Shown in pieces: positions 1-8,045 of a DNA stretch of 64,000 bases. A program made the translations under genes and the position numbers. Every line of letters begins with the position of its first letter. The first letter of the stretch is position 1. Under the pieces are notes generated by a model. That model was not told where the DNA came from. It saw only the letters and a program-made list of their open reading frames with translations, and did no database searches. This stretch comes from Calothrix sp. NIES-4101. GTDB taxonomy: Bacteria > Cyanobacteriota > Cyanobacteriia > Cyanobacteriales > Nostocaceae. The DNA is taken from positions 5,270,001 to 5,334,000 of the forward strand of contig AP018280.1 of NCBI GenBank assembly GCA_004296455.1. The letters run 5' to 3'.

Positions 1-1
1 G

Positions 2-100
2 GCAAACATGGTGATGTGTCAGGGTGTATATATCACCAATAATCAAATTTCCCATACAGTATTTCCCAGAGAAGAGCCGCAGCAAAACTATCATCATTAA
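2..100 (+). CDS. C-terminal end of an unidentified protein (5' end outside window)
   Basis: Frame 2 is open from the window edge for 32 codons and stops at 98-100, 29 bp before the next gene on the same strand. The tail is polar and ends in QQNYHH. It is too short to recognise a family. Confidence is low because 32 open codons can occur by chance. Confidence 0.3.
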   Translation, partial: ANMVMCQGVYITNNQISHTVFPREEPQQNYHH

Positions 101-129
101 CAACATCATCACAAACAAGAATTTACAAA

Positions 130-1206
130 ATGCGGATATATTCAAATCAATCTCGCTTATTTTGTCTTGATTTTCTCAAAGCTGTGAGTATTCTTGCAAT
201 TGTTTCCTATAATTCGATATTTTTTCCAGTCTCTACATACCAACGTCACGCAGATTTTCTAGAAATTTTATTTACACCTTTTAGATTTTGTATCCCCGTA
301 TTTTTTACAATTACATTTTTCTTTTTGGTGCGACAGTTAGAACAACCAGGAAATACTCATAAATTAACATTATTATTTCAGCAATTACGGGGGATTTTGA
401 TTCCTACTATATTTTGGTTTGCAATTGCTGCGATTTTAAAAGTTGTCGGTGGTGCTTCCATGATTGAAATTTATCGTGCAATCTATCAAGGAAAAATTTT
501 CCCTGACTCTTATTATTTATTAGTGATTTTACAATTATTACCTATTTACTATTTACTGCGACGATGGCTGAATTCAAGTTACAGCTTGATTATTTTAGTT
601 GTACTACAATGGGTAATATTTTTGTCGCTGTATACAATCTTAACAAGTACTTCTACACAAGGAATCACGGAGCAATTAAAAAATCTGAATCGTCCTTTAA
701 TTATTTACTGGCTGGTGTATGTAGGGCTGGGTTTATTACTATACAGGAAATTTAATGCCATCGAATCCATCTCAACCTGGACTACATTATCAAGTAAAGT
801 ATTTTTATTATGTTTGATGTCGATTATTTTTATGTTTGACTATCAGTGGTTGCTGCAAATTACAAATGGCATACTTCAACCCTTTGATTACGCGACTATA
901 TCTTGTCTTATCAGTGTATTAGTAATGTTCTTATGTTTTTCATCTATACAAGAGACTCAATTTTCGGTACCAATAGAATTTTTAATTAAGTTAATATCAA
1001 AATATAGCCTGGGAATATTTTGCATAAATGGCATATTCTCGCAACTATTTTCCTCTGTTGGCAGAAAATTATTTGAAGGGTTAAGCTTTAGTTTAATTGA
1101 AATATTACTCATCAAAATCATAACTTGGATATTATTGCTGATGCTATCCCTTGGTGTGTCAGTTTTATTAGCACGATTTGGTTTGAAAAGGATGGTTTGT
1201 GAATAG
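130..1206 (+). CDS. Acyltransferase 3 family integral membrane protein
   Basis: The 358-residue protein is very hydrophobic, with about ten predicted membrane segments and a short polar N-terminus leading into LDFLKAVSILAIVSYN. That opening resembles the first helix of acyltransferase-3 (OafA/ExoZ-like) proteins, which transfer acetyl or other acyl groups to sugars of surface polysaccharides. The usual catalytic His of the first helix region is not obvious: the position where RxxAxxxVxxxH is expected reads SYN. It may therefore be a divergent or inactive member. It is convergent with thiS, 39 bp away. Membrane location is seen in the sequence; the acyl transfer role is family inference. Confidence 0.75.
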   Translation: MRIYSNQSRLFCLDFLKAVSILAIVSYNSIFFPVSTYQRHADFLEILFTPFRFCIPVFFTITFFFLVRQLEQPGNTHKLTLLFQQLRGILIPTIFWFAIAAILKVVGGASMIEIYRAIYQGKIFPDSYYLLVILQLLPIYYLLRRWLNSSYSLIILVVLQWVIFLSLYTILTSTSTQGITEQLKNLNRPLIIYWLVYVGLGLLLYRKFNAIESISTWTTLSSKVFLLCLMSIIFMFDYQWLLQITNGILQPFDYATISCLISVLVMFLCFSSIQETQFSVPIEFLIKLISKYSLGIFCINGIFSQLFSSVGRKLFEGLSFSLIEILLIKIITWILLLMLSLGVSVLLARFGLKRMVCE

Positions 1207-1245
1207 GGAAAATGCGGGTATGTATAGTATGCAAACCCATCACTT

Positions 1246-1458
1246 CTACCCCCCTCCCACAATAGTGACAACCTCCAACCTATCTCCCTCTTGAACTTGA
1301 GTAGATTCCCAAAATTGACGGTGTAAAATTTCGCCATTATATTCCACCGCCACAAGACGGGGATTAAAACCTAACTGCTGGAGTAATTCAGGTAAAGGAG
1401 TTTGCGCCGCACAATTGCGGGTTTCGCCATTTACCTGAAGATGAATTTGACTAAACAT
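1246..1458 (-). CDS. thiS: Sulfur carrier protein ThiS
   Basis: This is a 70-residue ubiquitin-fold protein ending in VTIVGGG. The C-terminal Gly-Gly is the site that is adenylated and thiocarboxylated so that ThiS can donate sulfur for the thiazole ring of thiamine. The N-terminal pattern (I.LQVNGE) and the length match ThiS. Its ATG lies inside the last codons of thiE with an 8-nt overlap, so the two are probably translationally coupled in one leftward operon. ThiG, ThiF and ThiO are not in the window. Confidence 0.93.
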   Translation of the reverse strand: MFSQIHLQVNGETRNCAAQTPLPELLQQLGFNPRLVAVEYNGEILHRQFWESTQVQEGDRLEVVTIVGGG

Positions 1459-2521
1459 GGGAATGATTAATTTCGGGTTGAATGCGATGTAACTGAGAAA
1501 TTAAATATTGTGTCACCAAAGTGGGTTGCTCTGCCTGCATTAAACTTCGCACTACAGCGACACGACTTGCACCAGCATCAATGACATCATTGATATTACT
1601 GGTATCAATGCCACCAATTGCAAACCAGGGTACTGAACTATTTTGACTGGCGTAACTAACGTATTCCAATCCAGCAGCAGCTTTCCCTTCTTTAGTCGGA
1701 GTCTCATATACTGGCCCAACACCGATATAATCGGCACCTTCGGTAATTGCCCGTTGCATCTCCTCAGAATTTGTGGTAGAACAACCTATCAAGCGCTGTG
1801 GCCCAAGTAGCTGTCTGGCTGTCGCAATCGGCATATCTTGCTGTCCTAAATGCACGCCATCAGCATCCACTGCTAATGCTAAATCGACGCGATCGTTAAT
1901 TATCAATAATGCCCCATAGCGGTGACAAAGTTCGCGCAGTTGTTTAGCATTTTCAAGACGCAAGCTATCATCAGCGTTTTTGTCGCGATACTGAACTAGA
2001 GTGAGTCCACCTTTGAGTGCAGATTCCACAATTGCCAGTAGATTTTCGGCGGGGGAGGTGACAAGATAGAGATGCGATCGCAATAGTAGTTGATGACGCT
2101 CATAACCCATTAAATTGCTTTCCAGGGTATAAACGCGATAGCGCATCTGTTTGCAGGCTTTTCCCATATCTGGGTTATAAAGTTTGCTATATTCCTCCAA
2201 TACTCGTAAAGCTTCTTGAACACGGCAAAAATTCGCCAACAGTAGGGCTTTAATTCCTGAACGCTGTTCCTCATTTGGATGGGAAAGTTCGGTTCCAGTA
2301 TCCCCTTGGGTATCGCGTGCAGCACGCAAGTCCGCAGAATGCCAAGTTGCTATATCCTGTCGCAATTGTTTACATTCATTCGCCATGGGCGCGTTATTTA
2401 AACCAAAGCGACACCATTCTTCCAAGATTCGCAAGCCTTCACGCGCACGGTCTAAATTTGCATCTAAAATGCGGTAAACAACTTGCTGGATTTGCTCTTT
2501 TTGGCTGTATGGGTTCACCAT
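1451..2521 (-). CDS. thiE: Thiamine-phosphate synthase with cyanobacterial N-terminal extension
   Basis: The C-terminal ~210 residues are the ThiE TIM barrel, which joins hydroxymethylpyrimidine-PP and thiazole-P to give thiamine phosphate. Visible motifs are YLVTSP, LVQYRDK, IINDRVDLALAVDADGVHLGQ and GADYIGVGPVYETPTK, then WFAIGGI. The N-terminal ~130 residues (ILDANLDRAREGLRILEEWCRFGL, with a similar LEEYSKL unit) form the helical extension typical of cyanobacterial ThiE. I chose the ATG at 2521 because cyanobacterial homologues start close to the VYRILDANLDRA block; an in-frame ATG at 2569 would add 16 residues. Neither start has a clear ribosome binding site. The gene overlaps thiS by 8 nt. 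Confidence 0.93.
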   Translation of the reverse strand: MVNPYSQKEQIQQVVYRILDANLDRAREGLRILEEWCRFGLNNAPMANECKQLRQDIATWHSADLRAARDTQGDTGTELSHPNEEQRSGIKALLLANFCRVQEALRVLEEYSKLYNPDMGKACKQMRYRVYTLESNLMGYERHQLLLRSHLYLVTSPAENLLAIVESALKGGLTLVQYRDKNADDSLRLENAKQLRELCHRYGALLIINDRVDLALAVDADGVHLGQQDMPIATARQLLGPQRLIGCSTTNSEEMQRAITEGADYIGVGPVYETPTKEGKAAAGLEYVSYASQNSSVPWFAIGGIDTSNINDVIDAGASRVAVVRSLMQAEQPTLVTQYLISQLHRIQPEINHSHV

Positions 2522-2776
2522 TACAACAATCCCATTAGTGCTTCTATCGTACCAGCCCGTCTGTTTCATATTGGCAGTATATTTTGCATTAGTTTTGACT
2601 AAATTTGCTCGGTAAGATTAACAACATCGATTTTTCTCTGTTAAGATTTTTCTCTATGTTCGCTTACCCACTTTGTATTAAAAATAGCCGATAGGTAAAT
2701 ATTGCGATCGGTTAATATCGACATATCCGCGAGAAAGGTATAAAAAAGTCTTGTTGCCTTCAGGAGTGCAGATAAA

Positions 2777-4672
2777 TTGAATTACCCCTATTTTGTTCTT
2801 AATATGTATCGGACAGACGTAAAATCAGCCCATCCGGTGATAAAAAGTCACCATTCATACCGTTTCCTCAAGATTAAATTTTTAAAATCGTTTTGCCATT
2901 TTTCCGTATTATTACTGAGTTTTAGCATTGGTGTCATTGGGACGACGTTTGTACACGCTTCCCTAGAATCAGCCATGGCTCAAACACCCGATCGCATACC
3001 AAAATTGCCAATGCAAGTGGATGGGGGTGAAAAAACAATCTCTCAGGTTAATGTCCTGTTTGTCAACCCAAGTGTCGGAGATGACAAAGCAGGAAATGGC
3101 AGCGATGGTGCTCCTTTTCGGACAATTAGTCGAGCAATTGAGGCTGCTGTTCCAAATAGCACGATAATTCTGGCTAAAGGTACTTATAGTGACGCTACAG
3201 GTGAAGTATTTCCCTTGATACTCAAACCGGGAGTCACAATTCAGGGAGATGTGGCAAGCAAGGGACGCGGTACTGTGATTCAAGGTGGCGATGATTACCT
3301 AAGTCGCAGTTTTGGTAAACAAAATACCGCGATTGTGGCGGTGAATGACTCGAAGGTGACGGGTGTAACGGTGACAAACCCGAATCGACGTGGTTACGGA
3401 ATATTAATTGAATCGGCAAATGCCATTATTAGTGAAAATATACTTGCTGGTTGTACTCAAGATGGCATTTCCATCACGGGTGATGGAACAGCAACAATTA
3501 GCAAAAATTATTTTTATCAGAATAAAGCTAATGGTTTGACGGTTTCTGGGAATGCACGCCCGGAAATTAGAGAAAATATTTTTCAACAAACGGGATTTGG
3601 CATCAATATTACTCAAAATGCCGAACCAGTAGTCATTGGGAATCAAATTCAATACAATCGAACTGGAATTGTTGTGCAGGCAAATGCCCGTCCCAAATTA
3701 CGCAACAACCAAATCTTGGGTAGTCGTGAAGATGGATTGGTAGTTATCGCCCAAGCGATGCCTGATTTGGGCAATGCTGCCGAGAAGGGTGAAAACGAAT
3801 TCCGCAATAATGCCCGTTATGATATCAATGCCAATGCTGCCAAACAGTTATTCTCGGTTTTTGGTAATAACATTGCCAGCAACCGGATTGCAGGTAAAGT
3901 TGATTTGAGTGGTAATACCAGCGCTGTTGCTCCCAGCTTGCTAGCATCGCCACCACAACCACAAACCACCCAAGTCACCACATTACCTAACGAGATTACT
4001 TTTACTGCCCCCAATGCCCCAGCAGAGGCTAATAGTAACCCTTCTCGCATTAACCGCAGGAATCTTTTGCCTCTTCCCAAATCACCAGTATTGGCAAATC
4101 CTAGTGTGAATGGTGTGAATAGTCAATTAATGCCCTTACAAGCTGCGAGTTCGATGTTAAATACAGCGACATCTACATCTACATCGATTCGTACACCTGA
4201 AAGCCGCGTTAATTTACAAAACTCCCTCCCTACTTCTTCGAGTTTGTCTGCATTCCCACAACCCACAGGCAATCAAAGAGCCACATCAGATACTGCCCAA
4301 ATTAACTATGTGCGGATTAACCCAGGAACTATAGAGTTTTCAGCACCGGAAGCAGGAATGAATCAAGTTGCATCGGCAACAACACAATCCCTGCAAACCA
4401 TCCAGACAATACCTGCCGCACCAATGCCATATAGCCAATCCTCCCCAGTGGCTGCCGCCCCTACAGGGTTACGATATCGAGTTATAGTACCCGTAACTGG
4501 GGAGAGAGACGAAGAAGTCGTGCGCTTCCTCGCTCCTGGTGCATTCCGTATCAACAGACAAGGGCAAGCATTAATTCAAGTGGGAGTATTCAGTAATACT
4601 TTCAATGCGGAACAAATGTTAAGAGTTTTGAATAACAATGGTTTGAGAGGGGCGATCGAACCGTTAAATTAA
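2777..4672 (+). CDS. Secreted DUF1565 parallel beta-helix protein with SPOR-like C-terminus
   Basis: The start is a TTG at 2777 preceded by AGGAG at 2762-2766; an in-frame ATG at 2804 is the alternative. A basic region and a hydrophobic stretch (VLLLSFSIGVIG) followed by AMAQ form a long signal peptide. From about residue 95 the DUF1565 signature appears (FVNPSVGDDKAGNGSDGAPF), followed by repeated beta-helix turns of the type GI.I..NA...I..N. A low-complexity Pro/Ser/Thr/Gln linker leads to a final ~70 residues with IQVGVFSNTFNAEQML, which resembles a SPOR peptidoglycan-binding domain. It is probably exported and held at the cell wall. A paralogous beta-helix protein is at 5701-7776. The ligand is unknown. 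Confidence 0.85.
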   Translation: MNYPYFVLNMYRTDVKSAHPVIKSHHSYRFLKIKFLKSFCHFSVLLLSFSIGVIGTTFVHASLESAMAQTPDRIPKLPMQVDGGEKTISQVNVLFVNPSVGDDKAGNGSDGAPFRTISRAIEAAVPNSTIILAKGTYSDATGEVFPLILKPGVTIQGDVASKGRGTVIQGGDDYLSRSFGKQNTAIVAVNDSKVTGVTVTNPNRRGYGILIESANAIISENILAGCTQDGISITGDGTATISKNYFYQNKANGLTVSGNARPEIRENIFQQTGFGINITQNAEPVVIGNQIQYNRTGIVVQANARPKLRNNQILGSREDGLVVIAQAMPDLGNAAEKGENEFRNNARYDINANAAKQLFSVFGNNIASNRIAGKVDLSGNTSAVAPSLLASPPQPQTTQVTTLPNEITFTAPNAPAEANSNPSRINRRNLLPLPKSPVLANPSVNGVNSQLMPLQAASSMLNTATSTSTSIRTPESRVNLQNSLPTSSSLSAFPQPTGNQRATSDTAQINYVRINPGTIEFSAPEAGMNQVASATTQSLQTIQTIPAAPMPYSQSSPVAAAPTGLRYRVIVPVTGERDEEVVRFLAPGAFRINRQGQALIQVGVFSNTFNAEQMLRVLNNNGLRGAIEPLN

Positions 4673-4689
4673 TTAAATTTAATTAAAGC

Positions 4690-4717
4690 ATTGGGCATTA
4701 TTTCCCTAATGTCCAAT
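4690..4717 (+). terminator. Possible stem-loop terminator after the DUF1565 gene
   Basis: An 11-bp stem (4690-4700 with 4707-4717, one G-T wobble) and a 6-nt loop lie 18 nt after the stop codon. Only a short T run follows, so termination is uncertain. Confidence 0.35.
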
Positions 4718-4852
4718 TTGCTTAACCTGAGTTCGGGATAAGCTGAGATAGAGGTTGTGATGCTAATTTTTTTTTGCAAACAAATAACTCATATGAAGTT
4801 CGGCTAACTTTAGTTTAGTTATCATTAATTTTTTCCCCGTCCCCCCATCTCT

Positions 4853-5647
4853 TTAGGCAAAGCTGATATCACTCTCTTCTACTTCCACGATCGCTTTCAT
4901 TTTAGATGCAAATAACTCATCAGTGCGATCGCTCTTTTCGGGACTAAATTGTTCGATTGGGGTATGATGGCTTGCTGGCGGTAAAGCTGCTGGTAAAAAC
5001 TTGACCATTTGCGTTGCCACATGAGATTGATTGTCTGCATCCACCACTTGTAGATTCGGGATTGGAGGTTTGCGAATTACCGCCCATTCCGGCATGATTT
5101 CTTGTTGTTCCTCTTTATACTTGTTTTCAATATAGCTATCAATAGTTCTCGCAGTATGATTCGATGCTGGGGTTGAGCTAGATACTGGGATTAATTGAGG
5201 ATTATCTAAATTACTGGAATTATTTCCATGATTACTAGTTGGGGAAACAGATGGTAATACTGGCATCGCACTCAAACTTTCGGGGAATTTGCTGCAAATC
5301 AAGCGTTCAAATTCCATATTGAAGTGAAATGTCGCCTGTTCCCGTCGCTGCCAAATTGTGAGAATTTGTTGGACAGAAAAGGCTTTGTATCTACCCTGAT
5401 ACAATGCTTCGACAACGGCTAAATGCAGCCAATTGACAGGAAATTGGCTTTCCCAATGCAGAACTAAATCACTGGCTTGATAGCCACTGAGGTCGAAACT
5501 ATAATGTGTTAGTAAGGCGATCGCTAAGTCGATGTAGGTGTCCGAGGTTGGTGCGAACACTTGATTTTCGACTTGAGGTAGTAAACAGAGATTTGGCTCC
5601 CGTCGCATATAGCTTATTGTGCTTTTTGCTACAGTTGTATATACCAA
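4853..5647 (-). CDS. Conserved hypothetical cyanobacterial protein
   Basis: The 264-residue soluble protein has a compact N-terminal half (about residues 25-115) containing HWESQFPVNWLHLAVVEALYQGRY and ILTIWQRREQATFHFNMEFERLI. I recall this block from cyanobacterial proteins of unknown function. The C-terminal half is low-complexity, rich in Ser, Pro and Asn, and probably disordered. There is no signal peptide or membrane segment. The gene lies 53 bp downstream of the SLH/DUF1565 gene on the same strand, so the two may be co-transcribed. No function is assigned. Confidence 0.78.
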   Translation of the reverse strand: MVYTTVAKSTISYMRREPNLCLLPQVENQVFAPTSDTYIDLAIALLTHYSFDLSGYQASDLVLHWESQFPVNWLHLAVVEALYQGRYKAFSVQQILTIWQRREQATFHFNMEFERLICSKFPESLSAMPVLPSVSPTSNHGNNSSNLDNPQLIPVSSSTPASNHTARTIDSYIENKYKEEQQEIMPEWAVIRKPPIPNLQVVDADNQSHVATQMVKFLPAALPPASHHTPIEQFSPEKSDRTDELFASKMKAIVEVEESDISFA

Positions 5648-5700
5648 GTGTTTCTTTATCTAAAAAAGAAGTGTTCTTAATTCTACTGGTAAGGAGCCAT

Positions 5701-7776
5701 TTAGGAAACGATATATGGTGAATTTCTTTTTGGCACTCGTCCAATTGCGACTAATGCTTGATACACCATAGCTGCGACTTCGCCGCGTGTGGCATCCCGG
5801 CTCGGTTGAATTTGCTGAATATCTGGATAATTAACGATGATATTTTGAATTGTAGCTGAGATAACTGCTGCCCGCGCTGACTGGGGAATTAAGTTGAAAT
5901 CGCTATATTTTTCTAAGTTATTAGGTTTAGTTTTGGCTACAGATAATCCGAGTCCACTCACTAAGGAAACTATTACCTGCAATCGTTGTACATTTTGATG
6001 GGGGCGAAAAGTGCGATCGCTAAATCCGCCGACAAATCCGCCACTAGCTGCTAGTCTGACTGCTTGATATGTTGGAGATTCCGGGGGAATATCCACAAAG
6101 TCGGCAATCCCGCGTTTGGCTGCTGGATGAAATGCTGCTGCAACTAATTCTGCATATTCTGCCCTTGTCATCGGTTGATTGGGTTGATAGGAACTATCCG
6201 CAAAACCGTTACTTAAGTTGAGGCTTGCTAGAGAACGAATGAAAATTTCTGCCCAGTGCCCTGCCACATCTGTGAATGAAACTATATCCGCAGGCGGAGT
6301 CACAATGTAGGGCGAAATTATTGGTTTTAAAATTCCTTGTGTCACCAAACCTTGATAAATCAGGGTTGCGACTTCGGCACAGGTAATATCTCTTAATGGT
6401 TCGAGTTGTTCTTTCTGGGGGTGATTGACAACTAATAGATTTTGTGTAGCAATAGCGATCGCCTGAATTGTATCCTTGGGAATTTGGGCGCGATCGCTGT
6501 AAATTGAAATTACATCGGGATTATTGCCGCGTAATTTCAACCCATTAGCGATGGCAGATATGGCTTGACACTTAGTTACATTTAGATTGGGGCGAAAAGT
6601 CTCATCAGGGAAACCATTGAGGAAACCCGCGCTTACAGTCGCAGCGATGGCAGGTGCAGCCCAAAAGTCTTTGGCAATATCACGAAAATTCGGAATTTGA
6701 TTTTTTGTCTGTACCTGAAAAGCCTGGGCAATCACAGTCGCAAATTGGGCGCGATTAATGGGTGCATTCGGGGCAAATGTCCCATCCTCTAAACCAGTCA
6801 TCCAACCTTTTTTGACTAAGGTTTCGGTAAATTCAGCCGCCCAATGTCCATTAATATCCGGAAAAATCCGGCTGTTTTCGACTTTCTCATCAGCAGTCGC
6901 AACAAATTCAATTAAACCTCTCACCCGAACCGGATTCACCAAGTTACCTGCGGAGAGCAACTTATTGGTAGTAATATTTTGAATATCAAAATCGCCATTA
7001 TCTCGAAAGGTATTCCCCGCCGGATGTTGGGAGTTACCTAAATCGGGAATCGCATTGCCGTTGATTAATAAACCACCCAGAGGATTGTTTTCGACAAGAT
7101 TATTTCGTAGGATCGGACGAGTCTCGCGAGATAATGCGATCGCAATTTGATTATGATTAAGTTGATTATTTGCGACTAATGGGGCTGCGGTATCGCTGAT
7201 AGCCAAGCCCAAGCCATTTTTTTGAAAAGTATTTCGTAAAATTTCGCCCTTGCTATTCCGGGAAAATACAATTCCACCAGCATTATTTTGGATAATGAGA
7301 TTATCGATAATTGCCGGTTTCGCATTCCCGCTTACAAACAAGCCTTCTCTACCACAATTAGTAAAAGTATTATTTGCCAAAGTTGGATTCGTAGACTCAA
7401 TCCAAACCCCAGTGCCTTTAACAATGCTATTTATCACCGTCGTTCCCAACAAACTGGTATCTTCGAGCAGCAACAAAGTAATATTTTGCCAGCCAAAAGT
7501 GGGACTGTTATATTCGCCACTTCCAGAAATAACAATTTCTTGCCCCTGATTTGACTCATTTCCCACCAAACTTACCCCCTGGGGAATAATCAACGGGAAT
7601 TTTTCGCCACTCGCAGCACTATAAGTACCAGGTGCAAGTTGAATTGTTGCTGGATGCTTTGATTTTACACCTTGAACAGCACGAGTAATCGTTTTCAAGG
7701 GCGCTAACCGTGACCCAGCATTGGCATCATTTCCAGTCACGGGATTGACGTAGATTGTGGCAACGAGGGAGTTCAT
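5701..7776 (-). CDS. DUF1565 beta-helix protein with SLH repeats
   Basis: Residues about 1-290 are a DUF1565 parallel beta-helix (IYVNPVTGNDANAGS near the N-terminus, then turns of the form NAKPAIIDN and GNAIPDLGN). From about 305 there are at least four S-layer-homology-like motifs: FPDINGHWAAEF, FRDIAKDFWAAPAI, FTDVAGHWAEIF and FVDIPPESPTYQAV. They alternate with GFPDETFRPN-type segments. SLH domains normally attach proteins to cell-wall polymers. No signal peptide is visible at the chosen ATG, which is odd for an SLH protein and may mean that the start or the export route is different. The beta-helix is related to the one at 2777-4672. Confidence 0.88.
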   Translation of the reverse strand: MNSLVATIYVNPVTGNDANAGSRLAPLKTITRAVQGVKSKHPATIQLAPGTYSAASGEKFPLIIPQGVSLVGNESNQGQEIVISGSGEYNSPTFGWQNITLLLLEDTSLLGTTVINSIVKGTGVWIESTNPTLANNTFTNCGREGLFVSGNAKPAIIDNLIIQNNAGGIVFSRNSKGEILRNTFQKNGLGLAISDTAAPLVANNQLNHNQIAIALSRETRPILRNNLVENNPLGGLLINGNAIPDLGNSQHPAGNTFRDNGDFDIQNITTNKLLSAGNLVNPVRVRGLIEFVATADEKVENSRIFPDINGHWAAEFTETLVKKGWMTGLEDGTFAPNAPINRAQFATVIAQAFQVQTKNQIPNFRDIAKDFWAAPAIAATVSAGFLNGFPDETFRPNLNVTKCQAISAIANGLKLRGNNPDVISIYSDRAQIPKDTIQAIAIATQNLLVVNHPQKEQLEPLRDITCAEVATLIYQGLVTQGILKPIISPYIVTPPADIVSFTDVAGHWAEIFIRSLASLNLSNGFADSSYQPNQPMTRAEYAELVAAAFHPAAKRGIADFVDIPPESPTYQAVRLAASGGFVGGFSDRTFRPHQNVQRLQVIVSLVSGLGLSVAKTKPNNLEKYSDFNLIPQSARAAVISATIQNIIVNYPDIQQIQPSRDATRGEVAAMVYQALVAIGRVPKRNSPYIVS

Positions 7777-8045
7777 AAGGAATGGGGGCAGGGGAAACAG
7801 GGAAACAATTTAAAGATTCACAGGAAAGGATACAGGTACAAGGATAAATTATAAATACTAAAAAAGTTGATGTTTATACTTCCCAAAAGTACTAGCCCAT
7901 AAAAAAATGCTTAAGTATATTAAGTGATATTAATAATCACTTGAGTGGTCAGTCAGCCTCATCCATGTACTCTGTTGTGTGATAGTTTCATGATGTGGGC
8001 ATTTGTCATCTCGTTATAAATTAGCGATATTCCGTTGATTTACCC

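Noticed and set aside
2522-2776. TPP riboswitch upstream of thiE
   Set aside because: No CUGAGA element or fitting stem could be found in the leader.
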